Assembly: GCA_964631275.1 (NCBI GenBank)
Contig: CAZVWQ010000020.1
Coordinates: 1 to 31,255, forward strand
DNA: 31,255 nucleotides
Reading direction: 5' to 3'
Source of the DNA: CAZVWQ01 sp964631275
GTDB lineage: Bacteria > Patescibacteriota > JACMRA01
Shown here: piece by piece, positions 1 to 7,741 of the stretch
Layout of the letters: each line of letters opens with the position of its first letter
How positions within the stretch are numbered: position 1 is the stretch's first letter
Notes under the pieces: generated by a model
Told to the model about the DNA's origin: nothing
What the model saw: the letters and a program-made list of their open reading frames with translations, nothing else
Database searches by the model: none
Made by a program: the position numbers and the translations under genes

Positions 1-66
1 TGTTGTTTAATGCCTATTTTATGTGATTAAAGTTTTGTAAATCTGGGTTACGAGATAAAACTATTG
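1..66 (+). repeat. R2 interspersed repeat, partial copy with empty MITE site
   Basis: Shares the run CCTATTTTATGTGATTAAA (with one change nearby) and the flank AATCTGGGTTACG with the copy at 1491-1685. Here TTTTG-TA-AATCTGG is continuous around base 38, whereas the second copy has a 101-bp element at exactly that TA. The upstream part of this copy lies outside the window. Confidence 0.8.
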
Positions 67-457
67 TCGTAATTATGGAATAGATATATTATATATATTA
101 GACTTAGTTAGAATTTTATACCCAAGCTCACACAAATTTTTACTTTTAGATTAAAAATAAACCTTTTAATTAAAACTAAACTAGGTTTTGTTTATGAAAA
201 ATGAAATAAATTTTAGTATAAAAAAATAAAATAACCAAAAAAAAAGAGTGTTTTGTGAGGTGTAAGAAAAGACTATTTTGACTATTCTAAATATTTCGTT
301 TTTTGTATATAGTAGAAGCGTTGAGGTTTTTAACGCAAGAAGTCTATCAACATTTTAACTTATAAGCTAAACAAAAAATAATTTATTTTTTAAAGATATA
401 AAATAAAACTGATACCTTTTTATTTAATGCAAAAATATCACTAAACTAAACATAATT
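1..457. other. AT-rich spacer upstream of the HMG-CoA synthase gene
   Basis: Bases 1 to about 66 are one copy of an interspersed repeat (called R2 here) whose other copies lie at 1491-1685 and 4213-4314. This copy is uninterrupted and serves as the empty-site reference for the MITE at 1556-1656. The remaining 390 bases are very AT-rich. They hold no ORF, tRNA or hairpin terminator that I can support. Confidence 0.6.
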
Positions 458-1480
458 ATGTATTCTGGAATTTGTGGCTTTGGATTTTATTTTCCAAAAT
501 TTAGAATAACCTCTGAAGAAATAGCTAATACCTGGAACAAAGATTTTCAGAATCTGGTTGAATCTTTAAAAATTAAAGAAAAATCAATCGCCTCTAGAGA
601 TGAAGATACAGTAACTATGGGTTTTGAAGCTTCTAGGATGGCTTTAACTAAATTTGGAATCAATATATCTCAAATATCTACGGTTTTTTTGGGTACTGAA
701 ACTCCAAGCTATGCAGTCAATCCTTCATCTACAATTTTGGCTAGTTTTTTGGGTTTATCTACTGATATTTTAGCTCTAGATACCCAGTTTGCTTGCAGAG
801 CTGCTACTGGAGCTTTAGTTGCTAGCCTAAAACTAAACTTAGATAAAGACAAATATGGACTAGTAGTAGCTTCAGATAAGGCTAACTCTAAACCTAAAGA
901 TATTCTTGAATATAGTGCTGGATCTGGAGCCACAGCTTGGGTAATAGGTAATAATAAGCCAATTCTAAAAGTTATCGAGACTCATTCAGTTTCTTCTGAT
1001 ACTCCAGATTTTTGGCGTAGAAGTAGTGACCATTTCCCTTCTCACGCTGGTAGATTTACTGGTAAGCCAGCCTACTTTCAGCATGTTACTCAGGCTAGTA
1101 ACGAGTTGCTAAAAAAAACCAAAACCAAACCTGAAGATTACGACTTTGCAGTTTTTCATATGCCTAATGGTAAGTTTCCAAGACAAGCTGCTAAAATTCT
1201 GGGTTTTGAGGCTAGTCAAATTAAAGATTCCCTAGTAGTTGAAAATTTAGGTAATTCTTACGCTTCATCTGCACTTATGGGTTTAGCTTCAGTGCTAACT
1301 AAGGCTCAACCAGGTCAAAAAATCTTTTTCTGCTCTTATGGCTCTGGAGCTGGATCAGATGCTATCGCTTTTGAAACTACTATAGAGATTAATAAAATTA
1401 AATTAAACTTTCAAAAAATGCTAGAAACTAAAGAATATGTAAATTATCAAACTTATAGGCAACTAGCTGATATATACTAA
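458..1480 (+). CDS. mvaS: Hydroxymethylglutaryl-CoA synthase, short archaeal/bacterial type
   Basis: The 340-residue protein should condense acetyl-CoA with acetoacetyl-CoA to HMG-CoA, the entry step of the mevalonate route to isoprenoids, in the cytoplasm. It shows the thiolase-fold landmarks of the short HMG-CoA synthases: the early EKSIASRDEDTVTM block (41-54), a catalytic Glu in GTETPSYAV (E81), the nucleophilic Cys in FACRAATGAL (C113), and the catalytic His in the FHMPNGKFP motif (H234). A Gly-rich SYGSGAGSDA segment near residue 293 closes the active site, and the tail YVNYQTYRQL resembles archaeal homologues. Length matches the archaeal form (about 350) and is shorter than the eukaryotic one. 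The start ATG has no clear Shine-Dalgarno sequence. The gene stands alone; no other mevalonate gene is in the window. Family assignment is strong; pathway membership is inferred. Confidence 0.93.
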   Translation: MYSGICGFGFYFPKFRITSEEIANTWNKDFQNLVESLKIKEKSIASRDEDTVTMGFEASRMALTKFGINISQISTVFLGTETPSYAVNPSSTILASFLGLSTDILALDTQFACRAATGALVASLKLNLDKDKYGLVVASDKANSKPKDILEYSAGSGATAWVIGNNKPILKVIETHSVSSDTPDFWRRSSDHFPSHAGRFTGKPAYFQHVTQASNELLKKTKTKPEDYDFAVFHMPNGKFPRQAAKILGFEASQIKDSLVVENLGNSYASSALMGLASVLTKAQPGQKIFFCSYGSGAGSDAIAFETTIEINKIKLNFQKMLETKEYVNYQTYRQLADIY

Positions 1481-1490
1481 ACTGCTAACT

Positions 1491-1685
1491 AATCATGTCT
1501 CAAAACCTATTTTTACTGTTGATTAATACCTATTTTATGTGATTAAAATTTTGTATAGCTAATCCATATATTAGTTAGACACTTTGGATATCCTAAGCTT
1601 AATTTAAAACAAACTTAATATCTAATAACTTGTCTAAGTTGAATGTGGAATTGCTATAAATCTGGGTTACGGGACAAGACTACTA
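1491..1685 (+). repeat. R2 interspersed repeat, interrupted by a MITE
   Basis: The left half (1491-1555) begins with 38 bases identical to the reverse complement of 4277-4314. The right half resumes at 1659 with AATCTGGGTTACGGGACAAG. Bases 1556-1656 are absent from the copies at 1-66 and 4213-4314, so they are an insertion. Confidence 0.8.
1556..1656 (+). mobile_element. MITE-like element (family R1), TA target duplication
   Basis: A 101-bp non-coding element that forms one long imperfect palindrome. Its ends are TAGCTAATCCATATATTAG and, read from the other strand, TAGCAATTCCACATTCAAC. It is flanked by TA on both sides (1554-1555 and 1657-1658), while two related sites in the window carry a single TA and no insertion. 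TA duplication and terminal inverted repeats are typical of elements moved by IS630/Tc1-mariner-type transposases. No transposase lies in the window, so it would be moved in trans. Related copies are at 13732-13822, 15031-15130, 23854-23944 and, shortened, 27642-27698. Confidence 0.8.
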
Positions 1686-1772
1686 CTCAGTAAGTTTTTC
1701 TGACTATGTTTTTTTGTTTAATCAAAACCAAAGCTTTCAGTTAAATCATAATTTAGTTAGCATTTGAGTATA
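1682..1772 (-). repeat. R3 interspersed repeat, inverted copy
   Basis: The reverse complement matches the R3 copies at 23713-23812 and 25635-25736, including AATGCTAACTAAAT and a later ACTGAGTAGT segment. It ends directly at the stop codon of the minus-strand gene at 1773. Outer ends begin with TATAC or ATATACT, again suggesting a TA-bounded palindromic element. Confidence 0.65.
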
Positions 1773-3011
1773 TTATCTTTTAGACGGGACTCTTTCTGAA
1801 GCTATTCCACACAAAATCAAAGCCTCATCTCTAAGAGGATAAAAAGAAAGGTGATAGATTAAAAGATTGTTGTCATTTAATAAACTAATTATCTCATCTT
1901 CATTAAAAATATGAATGTAATAAAGAATTACTTCGTGACCGTCCAAAAAACTAACAATTTTTTCTTGGCCTTTTATTTGAAATATAAGATCTATGTCTTT
2001 TTTAAAAGAAATAGTACTTACCCAGCCGTTTAGATCCGTACTATATTTATCAGCATACTCAACCATTTCGTCAGTTAGTCCTAGCATCTTTGGCAGATGC
2101 TTGGTGCGCTTCAAAACTAACTCTTCACTTAGATGTTCTTCTACAAAAATATCTTCTTCAGGTCCAGCAATTCCGTTACTTATCAATAGATAGTCATTTT
2201 TAGACATGCTATTTCTAAGATTTTTAATTACTGAATCTCTCCGTATATAATTACCAATCTGATAATCCAAAAATAATAGCAAATTGCAAACTTTTTGTTT
2301 ATTATGACTTAATCTTTTTTCAAAAAGCAAATCTCTAATTAAGGCTTTATCTATCTCTTCTTCATATCTTTTGATTTCTAAGTCAGGTATCTCACTTTTT
2401 AGGTTTTTAGATAAATATTTAAACATTTCTTTACTGGAGTCTACAGAAGTATAGTTGATTTGGAATCCTTTTTGTTTTAAAAATTTTATTATTTCTAAAG
2501 ATAGCGAGCCATTAACAAAACCTATATCTATAAGGTTAACTACTTCATATTTAGAAAAAAAGAAGGCTAAATATTCAAGATTAGCCTCTAAGATATCTTT
2601 TCCTTCATAGCCAACTGTAGCTTCTTTGTGTTTGATATATCGATCCCAATAATAAGCACCTTTGTCTATGTAACTAAATTTTGTAGGGATATAATTATCT
2701 TCTAATCTAGTTATAAGCTCAATCAGTTTTTTTTGATCAACATGATTATAAAAATTTTTTGGTACAACCACTTTATCGTAACCAGTTCTATTTCTATATT
2801 TTACACTTCTTTTTTTTAGGTTCAAAAAAGTCTTTTGGTTATGCTCAGTGTTGCTAGCATAGTATTTGCCTTCATGTTTTTCTAGCTGAATTTGATTACG
2901 ACCATCTATTGCGTCTTGAATCCATTTGCCGGCTGTAGGCCTAGAGACATTGTATCTTCTGGCAATTTCGGCTTGAGTTAATATTTTATTATCTTTATTT
3001 TTTTTGCCCAT
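1773..3011 (-). CDS. Helix-turn-helix domain fused to EgtD-like SAM methyltransferase
   Basis: A 412-residue protein with two parts. Residues about 10-36 (LTQAEIARRYNVSRPTAGKW) form a helix-turn-helix of the kind seen in transposase, resolvase or MerR-like DNA binders. From about residue 85 it resembles the histidine-specific methyltransferase family of EgtD: a LITRLEDNYIPT segment corresponding to the EgtD 'ITxLPEYYxTR' region, a motif I-like LIDIGFVNGS (160-169), a Val-Asp acidic loop VDSSKEM (190-196), and the LFLDYQIGNYIRR segment (246-258) matching the 'FxGSxIGNF' signature. EgtD trimethylates histidine in ergothioneine synthesis. Several signature residues differ, and no other ergothioneine gene is nearby, so the substrate is unknown. 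The HTH could make it a SAM- or ligand-responsive regulator. Superfamily is fairly sure; function is inferred. Confidence 0.75.
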   Translation of the reverse strand: MGKKNKDNKILTQAEIARRYNVSRPTAGKWIQDAIDGRNQIQLEKHEGKYYASNTEHNQKTFLNLKKRSVKYRNRTGYDKVVVPKNFYNHVDQKKLIELITRLEDNYIPTKFSYIDKGAYYWDRYIKHKEATVGYEGKDILEANLEYLAFFFSKYEVVNLIDIGFVNGSLSLEIIKFLKQKGFQINYTSVDSSKEMFKYLSKNLKSEIPDLEIKRYEEEIDKALIRDLLFEKRLSHNKQKVCNLLLFLDYQIGNYIRRDSVIKNLRNSMSKNDYLLISNGIAGPEEDIFVEEHLSEELVLKRTKHLPKMLGLTDEMVEYADKYSTDLNGWVSTISFKKDIDLIFQIKGQEKIVSFLDGHEVILYYIHIFNEDEIISLLNDNNLLIYHLSFYPLRDEALILCGIASERVPSKR

Positions 3012-3714
3012 ATTTTTATTTACTTATTTTAATAAGACTTTATACATAATAAAATAAATTTTTCCTTTCTAATTATACAAGTATTTTTTCTACTTTGTTT
3101 TATATAAACTCATCAAAAATAACCTTAGCTTATAGCAAAATTTGTAAATTTTTATATTTACAAAAAATCTGCTAAATTACTTTTCTTGTTGTATTATTTT
3201 AAACTTTTAAGCAATTTATATTTTTAATCACAAAAGCTTCTAAAAACTTAATTATTAAAAGGCTTCAACGAATTACAAGTTACTTTAAAGTTAAAACTTT
3301 AACTTTGTTGATATTTTAGAACAAAGATGCTAGTAAGAAATTTTGTATTTCAAAAAATATTTTGTTTTAATAGTAAAATTATAGCTTATCAAAATGTAAA
3401 TAGGGCTCGGAAATATACCTAACTTTAACTGTTTTGAAGTATAACTTTGAGAAATTTACTTTAACTCACCTTTAAAAGAAAGATTTTTTTATTAATACAA
3501 GTAACAACTACTAAAAGCAATAAAAAGTAAAAAAACACTCTACTTTTTGATATTTCTTTAGTAAAGGGACTATTAGTATCCTCTGATTTTTTTATAAAAA
3601 CAGAATTAGACAAATATAGTAAATAAGATTCTAAATAAAAAAAAATTTCTTGACAAGGTTAACAAAATAGGTTAATCAGTTAGTTATATTAACTCTAACT
3701 TATTTGTTACACCT
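3012..3714. other. Long AT-rich spacer between divergent genes
   Basis: This 703-bp region separates the divergent genes at 1773-3011 (minus) and 3715-3963 (plus), so it should hold both promoters. A minus-strand TATAAT box lies at 3072-3077, about 60 bases upstream of the methyltransferase start. A perfect 9-bp stem (3141-3149 with 3156-3164, six-base loop) is present but is all A/T apart from one G/C pair, and no T-run fits a terminator. No other gene is seen. Confidence 0.5.
3650..3678 (+). promoter_or_regulatory. Possible sigma70-type promoter for the 82-residue gene
   Basis: A perfect TTGACA (3650-3655) is followed after 17 bases by a weak -10 candidate TAATCA (3673-3678). The start codon is at 3715. 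AT richness makes chance matches common, so only the -35 is notable. Confidence 0.3.
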
Positions 3715-3963
3715 ATGCTAACAATTAAAGCCAGAACTAAAGACAAGAAAAGAGTTGCTAGTCAATCAAGTATTTCTTCTTCTAAAGCTAAAGTAAGAAA
3801 TTTATCTAGCCAAGATTTTGAAAAAAACACTAGATTAAATAATCTTTTAGAAATGATCAAAGAGTTAGAATTAGCTTATAACTTGTCTAGTCTTAACCCT
3901 AAAGAAAAAAACTACTTGCAAAACAAAATACAGAATATTTTTAGCGATCAGTATATTCTTTAG
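3715..3963 (+). CDS. Small basic hypothetical protein (82 aa)
   Basis: I do not recognise this protein. The N-terminal 40 residues are rich in Lys, Ser and Arg and look disordered. The second half (about residues 38-75: DFEKNTRLNNLLEMIKELEL and on) reads as one or two amphipathic helices. It has no signal peptide or membrane segment. A candidate promoter with a consensus -35 lies 60 bases upstream. Codon use is like the neighbours, and the reading frame is clean in a region where most random frames are broken, which favours a real gene. Small basic proteins of this kind can bind nucleic acid, but nothing here proves it. Confidence 0.55.
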   Translation: MLTIKARTKDKKRVASQSSISSSKAKVRNLSSQDFEKNTRLNNLLEMIKELELAYNLSSLNPKEKNYLQNKIQNIFSDQYIL

Positions 3964-4055
3964 TCAATTCCAAAATTCTCGAAGTGATAAATAAATATTA
4001 TATAAAGTTTTGACATTTTATATATTCTAAGATTTCTTAAAAAAGACTTATACTT

Positions 4056-4130
4056 AATCCGTTTGCTATTACCCTAAATTTAACTTTTCATAAACAAATA
4101 AATCTTTTATTTAAGGTAAAATTAAGGTAA
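4056..4130 (+). repeat. R4 interspersed palindromic repeat
   Basis: The core TATTACCCTAAATTTA and the following AAATAAATCTTTTAT recur at 8900-8985 in the same orientation and, inverted, at 6966-7060 and 13473-13567. In the fuller copies the two ends are imperfect inverted repeats. Confidence 0.7.
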
Positions 4131-4212
4131 AAACTACCAATTCAACTAAAATATAAATCTTTAGTTATTTTAAGGAAAAACTAATTATTTTGAACTTATC
4201 TTGAGACTAGGC

Positions 4213-4314
4213 TTTAATTCAAAAAATAGTCTTATCCCATAGCTCAAATTTACAAAACTTTGACCCCATAAATGGATATTAATCAACAGTAAAAATAGGT
4301 TTTGAGACATGATT
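4213..4314 (-). repeat. R2 interspersed repeat, inverted intact copy
   Basis: The reverse complement carries 38 bases identical to 1491-1528, then diverges slightly, and reads TTTTG-TA-AATTTGAG where the 1491 copy carries the MITE. It is a second unoccupied site. Confidence 0.8.
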
Positions 4315-4413
4315 AATAATAGAATCAAGATCTAGCCAAATAAATTATAGAAAGAGTATAAAAGAGATTTACTAATGTTTGTTTTACAAGATTAAGGTTA
4401 ACTTAATAAGTTT

Positions 4414-5034
4414 TTATTTAGTTAAAGAATACTCAATTAAATCTTTAATAGAAATTATTTTTAGTTCGTGGAAAATAGCAAATTTTTCTAATTGCTTACC
4501 TCTTAGCATTTCTCCATCTGAACCAATAATTTCACATATAACTGCACTTTGATCTAGACCGATTAATCTAGAAATTTCTATAGCTGCTTCGGTATGCCCT
4601 TGCCTGCCTAACAGACCTCTTGGGTGGCCTATTAAAGGAAAAATGTGACCAGGTCTAGATAATTCCTCAGGTTTAGTTTTTTCTGAGCTTAAAAGTTTAG
4701 CCGTGGCCGCCCTATCACTAGCTGAAATACCTGATTTATGTGGATCTTTGATATCTACAGAAATTGTAAAGTTGCACCGAGTATATTCTTGATTTTCTAA
4801 AATAGGTACCATGGGCTTTAGATTTAGTTGATCAGCTCTTTGTTGAGTGATTGGAACACAAACTAAACCCTTAGCAAAAGTTATCATAAAATTTATGATC
4901 TCAGAAGTTATGAGACTAGCTGGAAAATACAAATCACCTTCGTTTTCTCTAGTTTCGTCATCTATGATTATAAGCATCTTTCCAGATTTAGCTTTTTGTA
5001 TGGCTTCGATAACTGAGGCGTAAGGACTAGTCAT
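4414..5034 (-). CDS. ribB: 3,4-dihydroxy-2-butanone-4-phosphate synthase
   Basis: A 206-residue stand-alone RibB that should convert ribulose 5-phosphate to L-3,4-dihydroxy-2-butanone 4-phosphate plus formate, supplying the four-carbon unit for lumazine. The acidic metal and substrate loop DDETRENEGDL (25-35), the SRPGHIFPLIG block (126-136), GHTEAAIE (146-153) and CEIIGSDGEM (167-176) are all present, so the active site looks intact. Length fits the single-domain enzyme (about 200-215); it is not fused to the GTP cyclohydrolase II half as in RibBA. The ATG overlaps the end of ribH by 8 bases, which points to translational coupling. It is the last gene of the ribE-ribH-ribB cluster. Confidence 0.96.
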   Translation of the reverse strand: MTSPYASVIEAIQKAKSGKMLIIIDDETRENEGDLYFPASLITSEIINFMITFAKGLVCVPITQQRADQLNLKPMVPILENQEYTRCNFTISVDIKDPHKSGISASDRAATAKLLSSEKTKPEELSRPGHIFPLIGHPRGLLGRQGHTEAAIEISRLIGLDQSAVICEIIGSDGEMLRGKQLEKFAIFHELKIISIKDLIEYSLTK

Positions 5035-5521
5035 TAGTTAGAATATTTTTGATAGCCAGAATGGACTTTATTATAGCTATGGCCGCTTCTATACCTTTAT
5101 TTTGGTTATTTTCTGAAGTTCTAGCTATAGCTTGATCTAAATTATACACAGCTAAAATTTCGTTAGCAATTGGTATATTGTATTCCAAAGATAAATTCAT
5201 CAAAGCCCTGGCACTTTCGTTAGCAATCATTTCAAAATGATAAGTTTCACCTTTAACAATTATACCTAAAGCAATTAAACCATCAAAGCATTTTTTTTGT
5301 AATAAGTTTTTTGCAATAATTGGTATTTCTAAGGATCCTGGAGCCACAAAAGTATGAATATTTTTTGATTTCAAGCCTATTTGCTCAAGTGTATTCTTGG
5401 TTGCAACTTCTAAACTGCTTAATAACTTTGGGTAGTAATCTGTAGTTATAATTCCTATTTTTAAAGTTTTTAAAAAATTAGGATCAACTTTAAAATTTAA
5501 ATTTTTATTTTCTTTTTGCAT
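5027..5521 (-). CDS. ribH: 6,7-dimethyl-8-ribityllumazine synthase
   Basis: A 164-residue lumazine synthase that condenses the RibB product with 5-amino-6-ribitylamino-uracil to form ribityllumazine. Diagnostic segments are VAPGSLEIPIIAK (59-71), ALGIIVKGETYHFE (84-97, with the catalytic His at 95), ANESARALMNLS (100-111) and NKGIEAA (141-147). Members of this family assemble as pentamers or 60-mer shells. The gene follows ribE by 9 bases and its end overlaps the start of ribB, so the three form one transcription unit. The first 20 residues are a short extension before the usual 'IGI' strand. Active-site residues look complete. Confidence 0.96.
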   Translation of the reverse strand: MQKENKNLNFKVDPNFLKTLKIGIITTDYYPKLLSSLEVATKNTLEQIGLKSKNIHTFVAPGSLEIPIIAKNLLQKKCFDGLIALGIIVKGETYHFEMIANESARALMNLSLEYNIPIANEILAVYNLDQAIARTSENNQNKGIEAAIAIIKSILAIKNILTND

Positions 5522-5530
5522 GATTAAATT

Positions 5531-6124
5531 TTATTTAGAATGTATTTTTAGATTTGAATATTTATAGACATATTTAGCTAAAACATCCACTTCTAGATTC
5601 ATATAATCACCTTCAGAAATATTTTTTAGCATAGTGTTATTCCAAGTGTGAGGAATTATTCCAACGCTAAAGGTATTTTCTTTAACTTCAATAATAGTTA
5701 GAGATATTCCGTTAAGAGCAACTGAACCTTTATTGACCATGTATTTTGTTAGCTCTTTATCTGCGTTAAGTATTAATAACCTGCTATTTTCTTCTGATTT
5801 TATGGATTCTAGCTTAGCTAGGCCATCTACATGACCTTGGACTATGTGGCCAGCAAGTAGGCTCTCGGGTGTAGCTGAAAGTTCTAAATTAACTAAACTC
5901 CCTTTTTTTGCGTATTTAATAGTAGTTTTATTTTTGGTCTCAGGCATATAGTCTATCTCAAAACTATCAGAATCAAAATTAGTAACTGTTAAACAAATAC
6001 CATTTATAGACACACTAGTGCCAATAGTAATTCTTTGCATTAATTGTTTTTCTGCAGAGATTTTTAGCTTATTGGGGGTAATCTCGGTCAGCTTTCCTAA
6101 ATTAGTTATAATTCCTGTAAACAT
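5531..6124 (-). CDS. ribE: Riboflavin synthase, alpha subunit
   Basis: A 197-residue riboflavin synthase that dismutates two ribityllumazine molecules into riboflavin and the pyrimidine precursor. It shows the expected internal duplication: the N-terminal MFTGI motif with SVSINGICLTVT (38-48) in repeat one, and GHIVQGHVDGLA (92-103) with GSVALNGISLTI (133-144) in repeat two. Length is that of the bacterial trimeric enzyme (about 200-215). It is the first gene of the ribE-ribH-ribB cluster. The start ATG has no clear Shine-Dalgarno sequence. I looked for an FMN riboswitch in the roughly 560 bases upstream and saw none of its GC-rich conserved segments. ribA and ribD are not in the window. Confidence 0.96.
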   Translation of the reverse strand: MFTGIITNLGKLTEITPNKLKISAEKQLMQRITIGTSVSINGICLTVTNFDSDSFEIDYMPETKNKTTIKYAKKGSLVNLELSATPESLLAGHIVQGHVDGLAKLESIKSEENSRLLILNADKELTKYMVNKGSVALNGISLTIIEVKENTFSVGIIPHTWNNTMLKNISEGDYMNLEVDVLAKYVYKYSNLKIHSK

Positions 6125-6687
6125 TAAAGTAGTATTGACTTTGTTTTATTATTTGTGATTATATAACTATTGAGATTTAATAGTCATTTTTGTTTTAAAA
6201 AATCTTTATTAAACAAGACTAAAAGTAGAGTACCTGTCCAAATTTAGTATAGATTAGCCATAGAAGCTATTTGATTATTTATTTTTTTAAAGAAATATTT
6301 TTAACTTTTAGTTGTTTCAAAAATTGTAACTTGAACTACTCTTAATCTAAGATTTTAGATTTTTTTATTCAAATAAACTACAAACGACTTTTTAATTTTT
6401 AGTTTTAAATTGGTAAAAAATTTCAAATAATTCTATATACTGATCCTTGTTTTTATGATATTTTTCGGTTTTATATTTAACATAAATCAAGTCTTGATCT
6501 TTTTAACTAATTTATTTATATAAAAAATCCTAAAATAGTAGTTTTGTTAATAAAGCTTTTTTTCTTAATAACTACTGTCAAGCAAGCTCTATATAACATA
6601 AAAATTTATAAAACAAATATAATTTGCCAAAACTAAAAAACCAAATTAAAATTGTAAATATAAAACTAATTTAACATAAACAAAAAT
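6125..6687. other. Divergent spacer between ribE and tatA
   Basis: The 563 bases separate ribE (minus) and tatA (plus) and must include both promoters. The only structured component I see is the first 124-bp R5 repeat (6306-6429). The rest is AT-rich with no recognisable riboswitch, tRNA or small ORF. Confidence 0.5.
6306..6429 (+). repeat. R5 repeat, left member of a perfect direct pair
   Basis: All 124 bases are identical to 7108-7231 (constant offset 802). A diverged inverted copy lies at about 24162-24284, and the first 22 bases recur, inverted, at 25738-25759. Both members are in the same orientation and bracket tatA. Confidence 0.92.
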
Positions 6688-6897
6688 ATGCCTTTTGGAA
6701 TTGGATTACCAGAATTACTTTTAATTACTTTTTTGGCTCTTGTGTTCTTTGGCCGTAATAAAGTAACTGCATTAGCCGCTGATCTTGGAAAATCAGTTAA
6801 AGTATTCAAACAAGAACTAAGTGACGTAGAAGATGAGGTAGATGAAATAAAAAAATCAGTCAAAAAAAATCCGACAAAAACTCAAAAAAATAAATAG
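6688..6897 (+). CDS. tatA: Twin-arginine translocase subunit TatA/TatE
   Basis: A 69-residue Tat translocase component. It has the canonical layout: a short periplasmic start, one transmembrane helix (about 6-21, LPELLLITFLALVFF), the conserved Phe-Gly hinge (F21-G22), an amphipathic helix (about 24-42) and a charged Lys/Glu tail. TatA oligomers form the pathway for folded proteins carrying an RR signal, after recognition by TatC. No tatC is nearby, so the Tat operon is split or the system reduced. The gene sits alone between two identical 124-bp repeats. TatA and TatE/TatB cannot be separated firmly by sequence; the short length favours TatA. Confidence 0.92.
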   Translation: MPFGIGLPELLLITFLALVFFGRNKVTALAADLGKSVKVFKQELSDVEDEVDEIKKSVKKNPTKTQKNK

Positions 6898-6965
6898 CTT
6901 TATCTCTATATAGCTGATTTATGTAGAACCTGTTTTAATTAATTTGTCTTTTTTATACTCTTTGG

Positions 6966-7060
6966 CTAATCGTTATACGGTATTACTTTTTAAAATTTAG
7001 CTTAAATAAAAGCTTTATTTGCTTATGAAGAGCTAAATTTAGGGTAGTAGTAAGCCGTTG
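6966..7060 (-). repeat. R4 interspersed palindromic repeat, inverted copy
   Basis: Shares GCTTATGAAGAGCTAAATTT with the copy at 13473-13567. The two ends (AATCGTTATACGGTATTAC, and ACGGCTTACTACTACCC on the other strand) are imperfect inverted repeats, so the unit can fold as a hairpin. Confidence 0.7.
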
Positions 7061-7107
7061 TATAGAACCTATTATATTACTTATTTCTTAAAATAAAGAC
7101 TTTTAGA

Positions 7108-7231
7108 TTTTAGTTGTTTCAAAAATTGTAACTTGAACTACTCTTAATCTAAGATTTTAGATTTTTTTATTCAAATAAACTACAAACGACTTTTTAATTT
7201 TTAGTTTTAAATTGGTAAAAAATTTCAAATA
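7108..7231 (+). repeat. R5 repeat, right member of a perfect direct pair
   Basis: Identical over 124 bases to 6306-6429. The 678 bases between the two hold tatA and an R4 repeat. Confidence 0.92.
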
Positions 7232-7741
7232 GTTTTATACTCATTCACCATAGAGCAAATTTCAATATATTTTTAGAAGCTAAATTTTTAGTTTCAGTTA
7301 GGTCTAAATAAAGATCAAAAAAGATATTTAAAATTCAAAAAAAACTAGTTTAAATTAATTTGAATATAAATCCTAAAGAAGCTACTTGTTTGGTTGCTAA
7401 AAAGATAATTATGAAAGTTATAAGGTAACTACAATAAATTCTTATTTTATTGCAAATAAATTATAAAAGGAGCGTATCAGGTTTTGAGATAAATTTGATG
7501 TGGAGTTACTATAAATCTTAAACCTAAAATAAAAACTAAACAAATTCAAAAGTAATTTTTTAGATATGGTTATTTTTGATAAAGAGTTTTTTATAAAAAC
7601 CACCCTGTTTTTCTGTTTATTTTTAATTAACAAAAACATCAAATTAATAAAGTTATGACTATTTTTTATTATGTTTAATCAAGATAGTTAAAGATTTTTT
7701 AAGAATTTTGGAGTAAATTTATTATCTTAATTTAATTTTAC

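Larger units (their letters stand above)
3964..4413. other. Repeat-filled spacer between convergent genes
   Basis: The 450 bases lie between a plus-strand gene and the 3' end of the riboflavin cluster. They hold an R4 repeat (about 4056-4130), a region resembling segments near 14813-14925 and 20150-20300 (CTAATTATTTTGA and surroundings), and an inverted R2 copy (4213-4314). No GC-rich terminator hairpin is visible. Confidence 0.6.

Noticed and set aside
1993..2193. 66-codon plus-strand frame inside the HTH-methyltransferase gene
   Set aside because: Antisense to a well-supported gene with clear motifs; a shadow frame.
3141..3164. Nine-base hairpin as a terminator
   Set aside because: The stem is nearly all A/T, lies upstream of divergent genes and is not followed by a T-run on a relevant strand.
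6125..6687. FMN riboswitch upstream of ribE
   Set aside because: The GC-rich conserved segments of that element are not present on the minus strand in this AT-rich region.
7442..7642. 66-codon frame on the minus strand downstream of tatA
   Set aside because: Lys/Asn/Phe/Ser-rich low-complexity translation in AT-rich spacer next to repeats; no domain or start signal, so chance is likelier.
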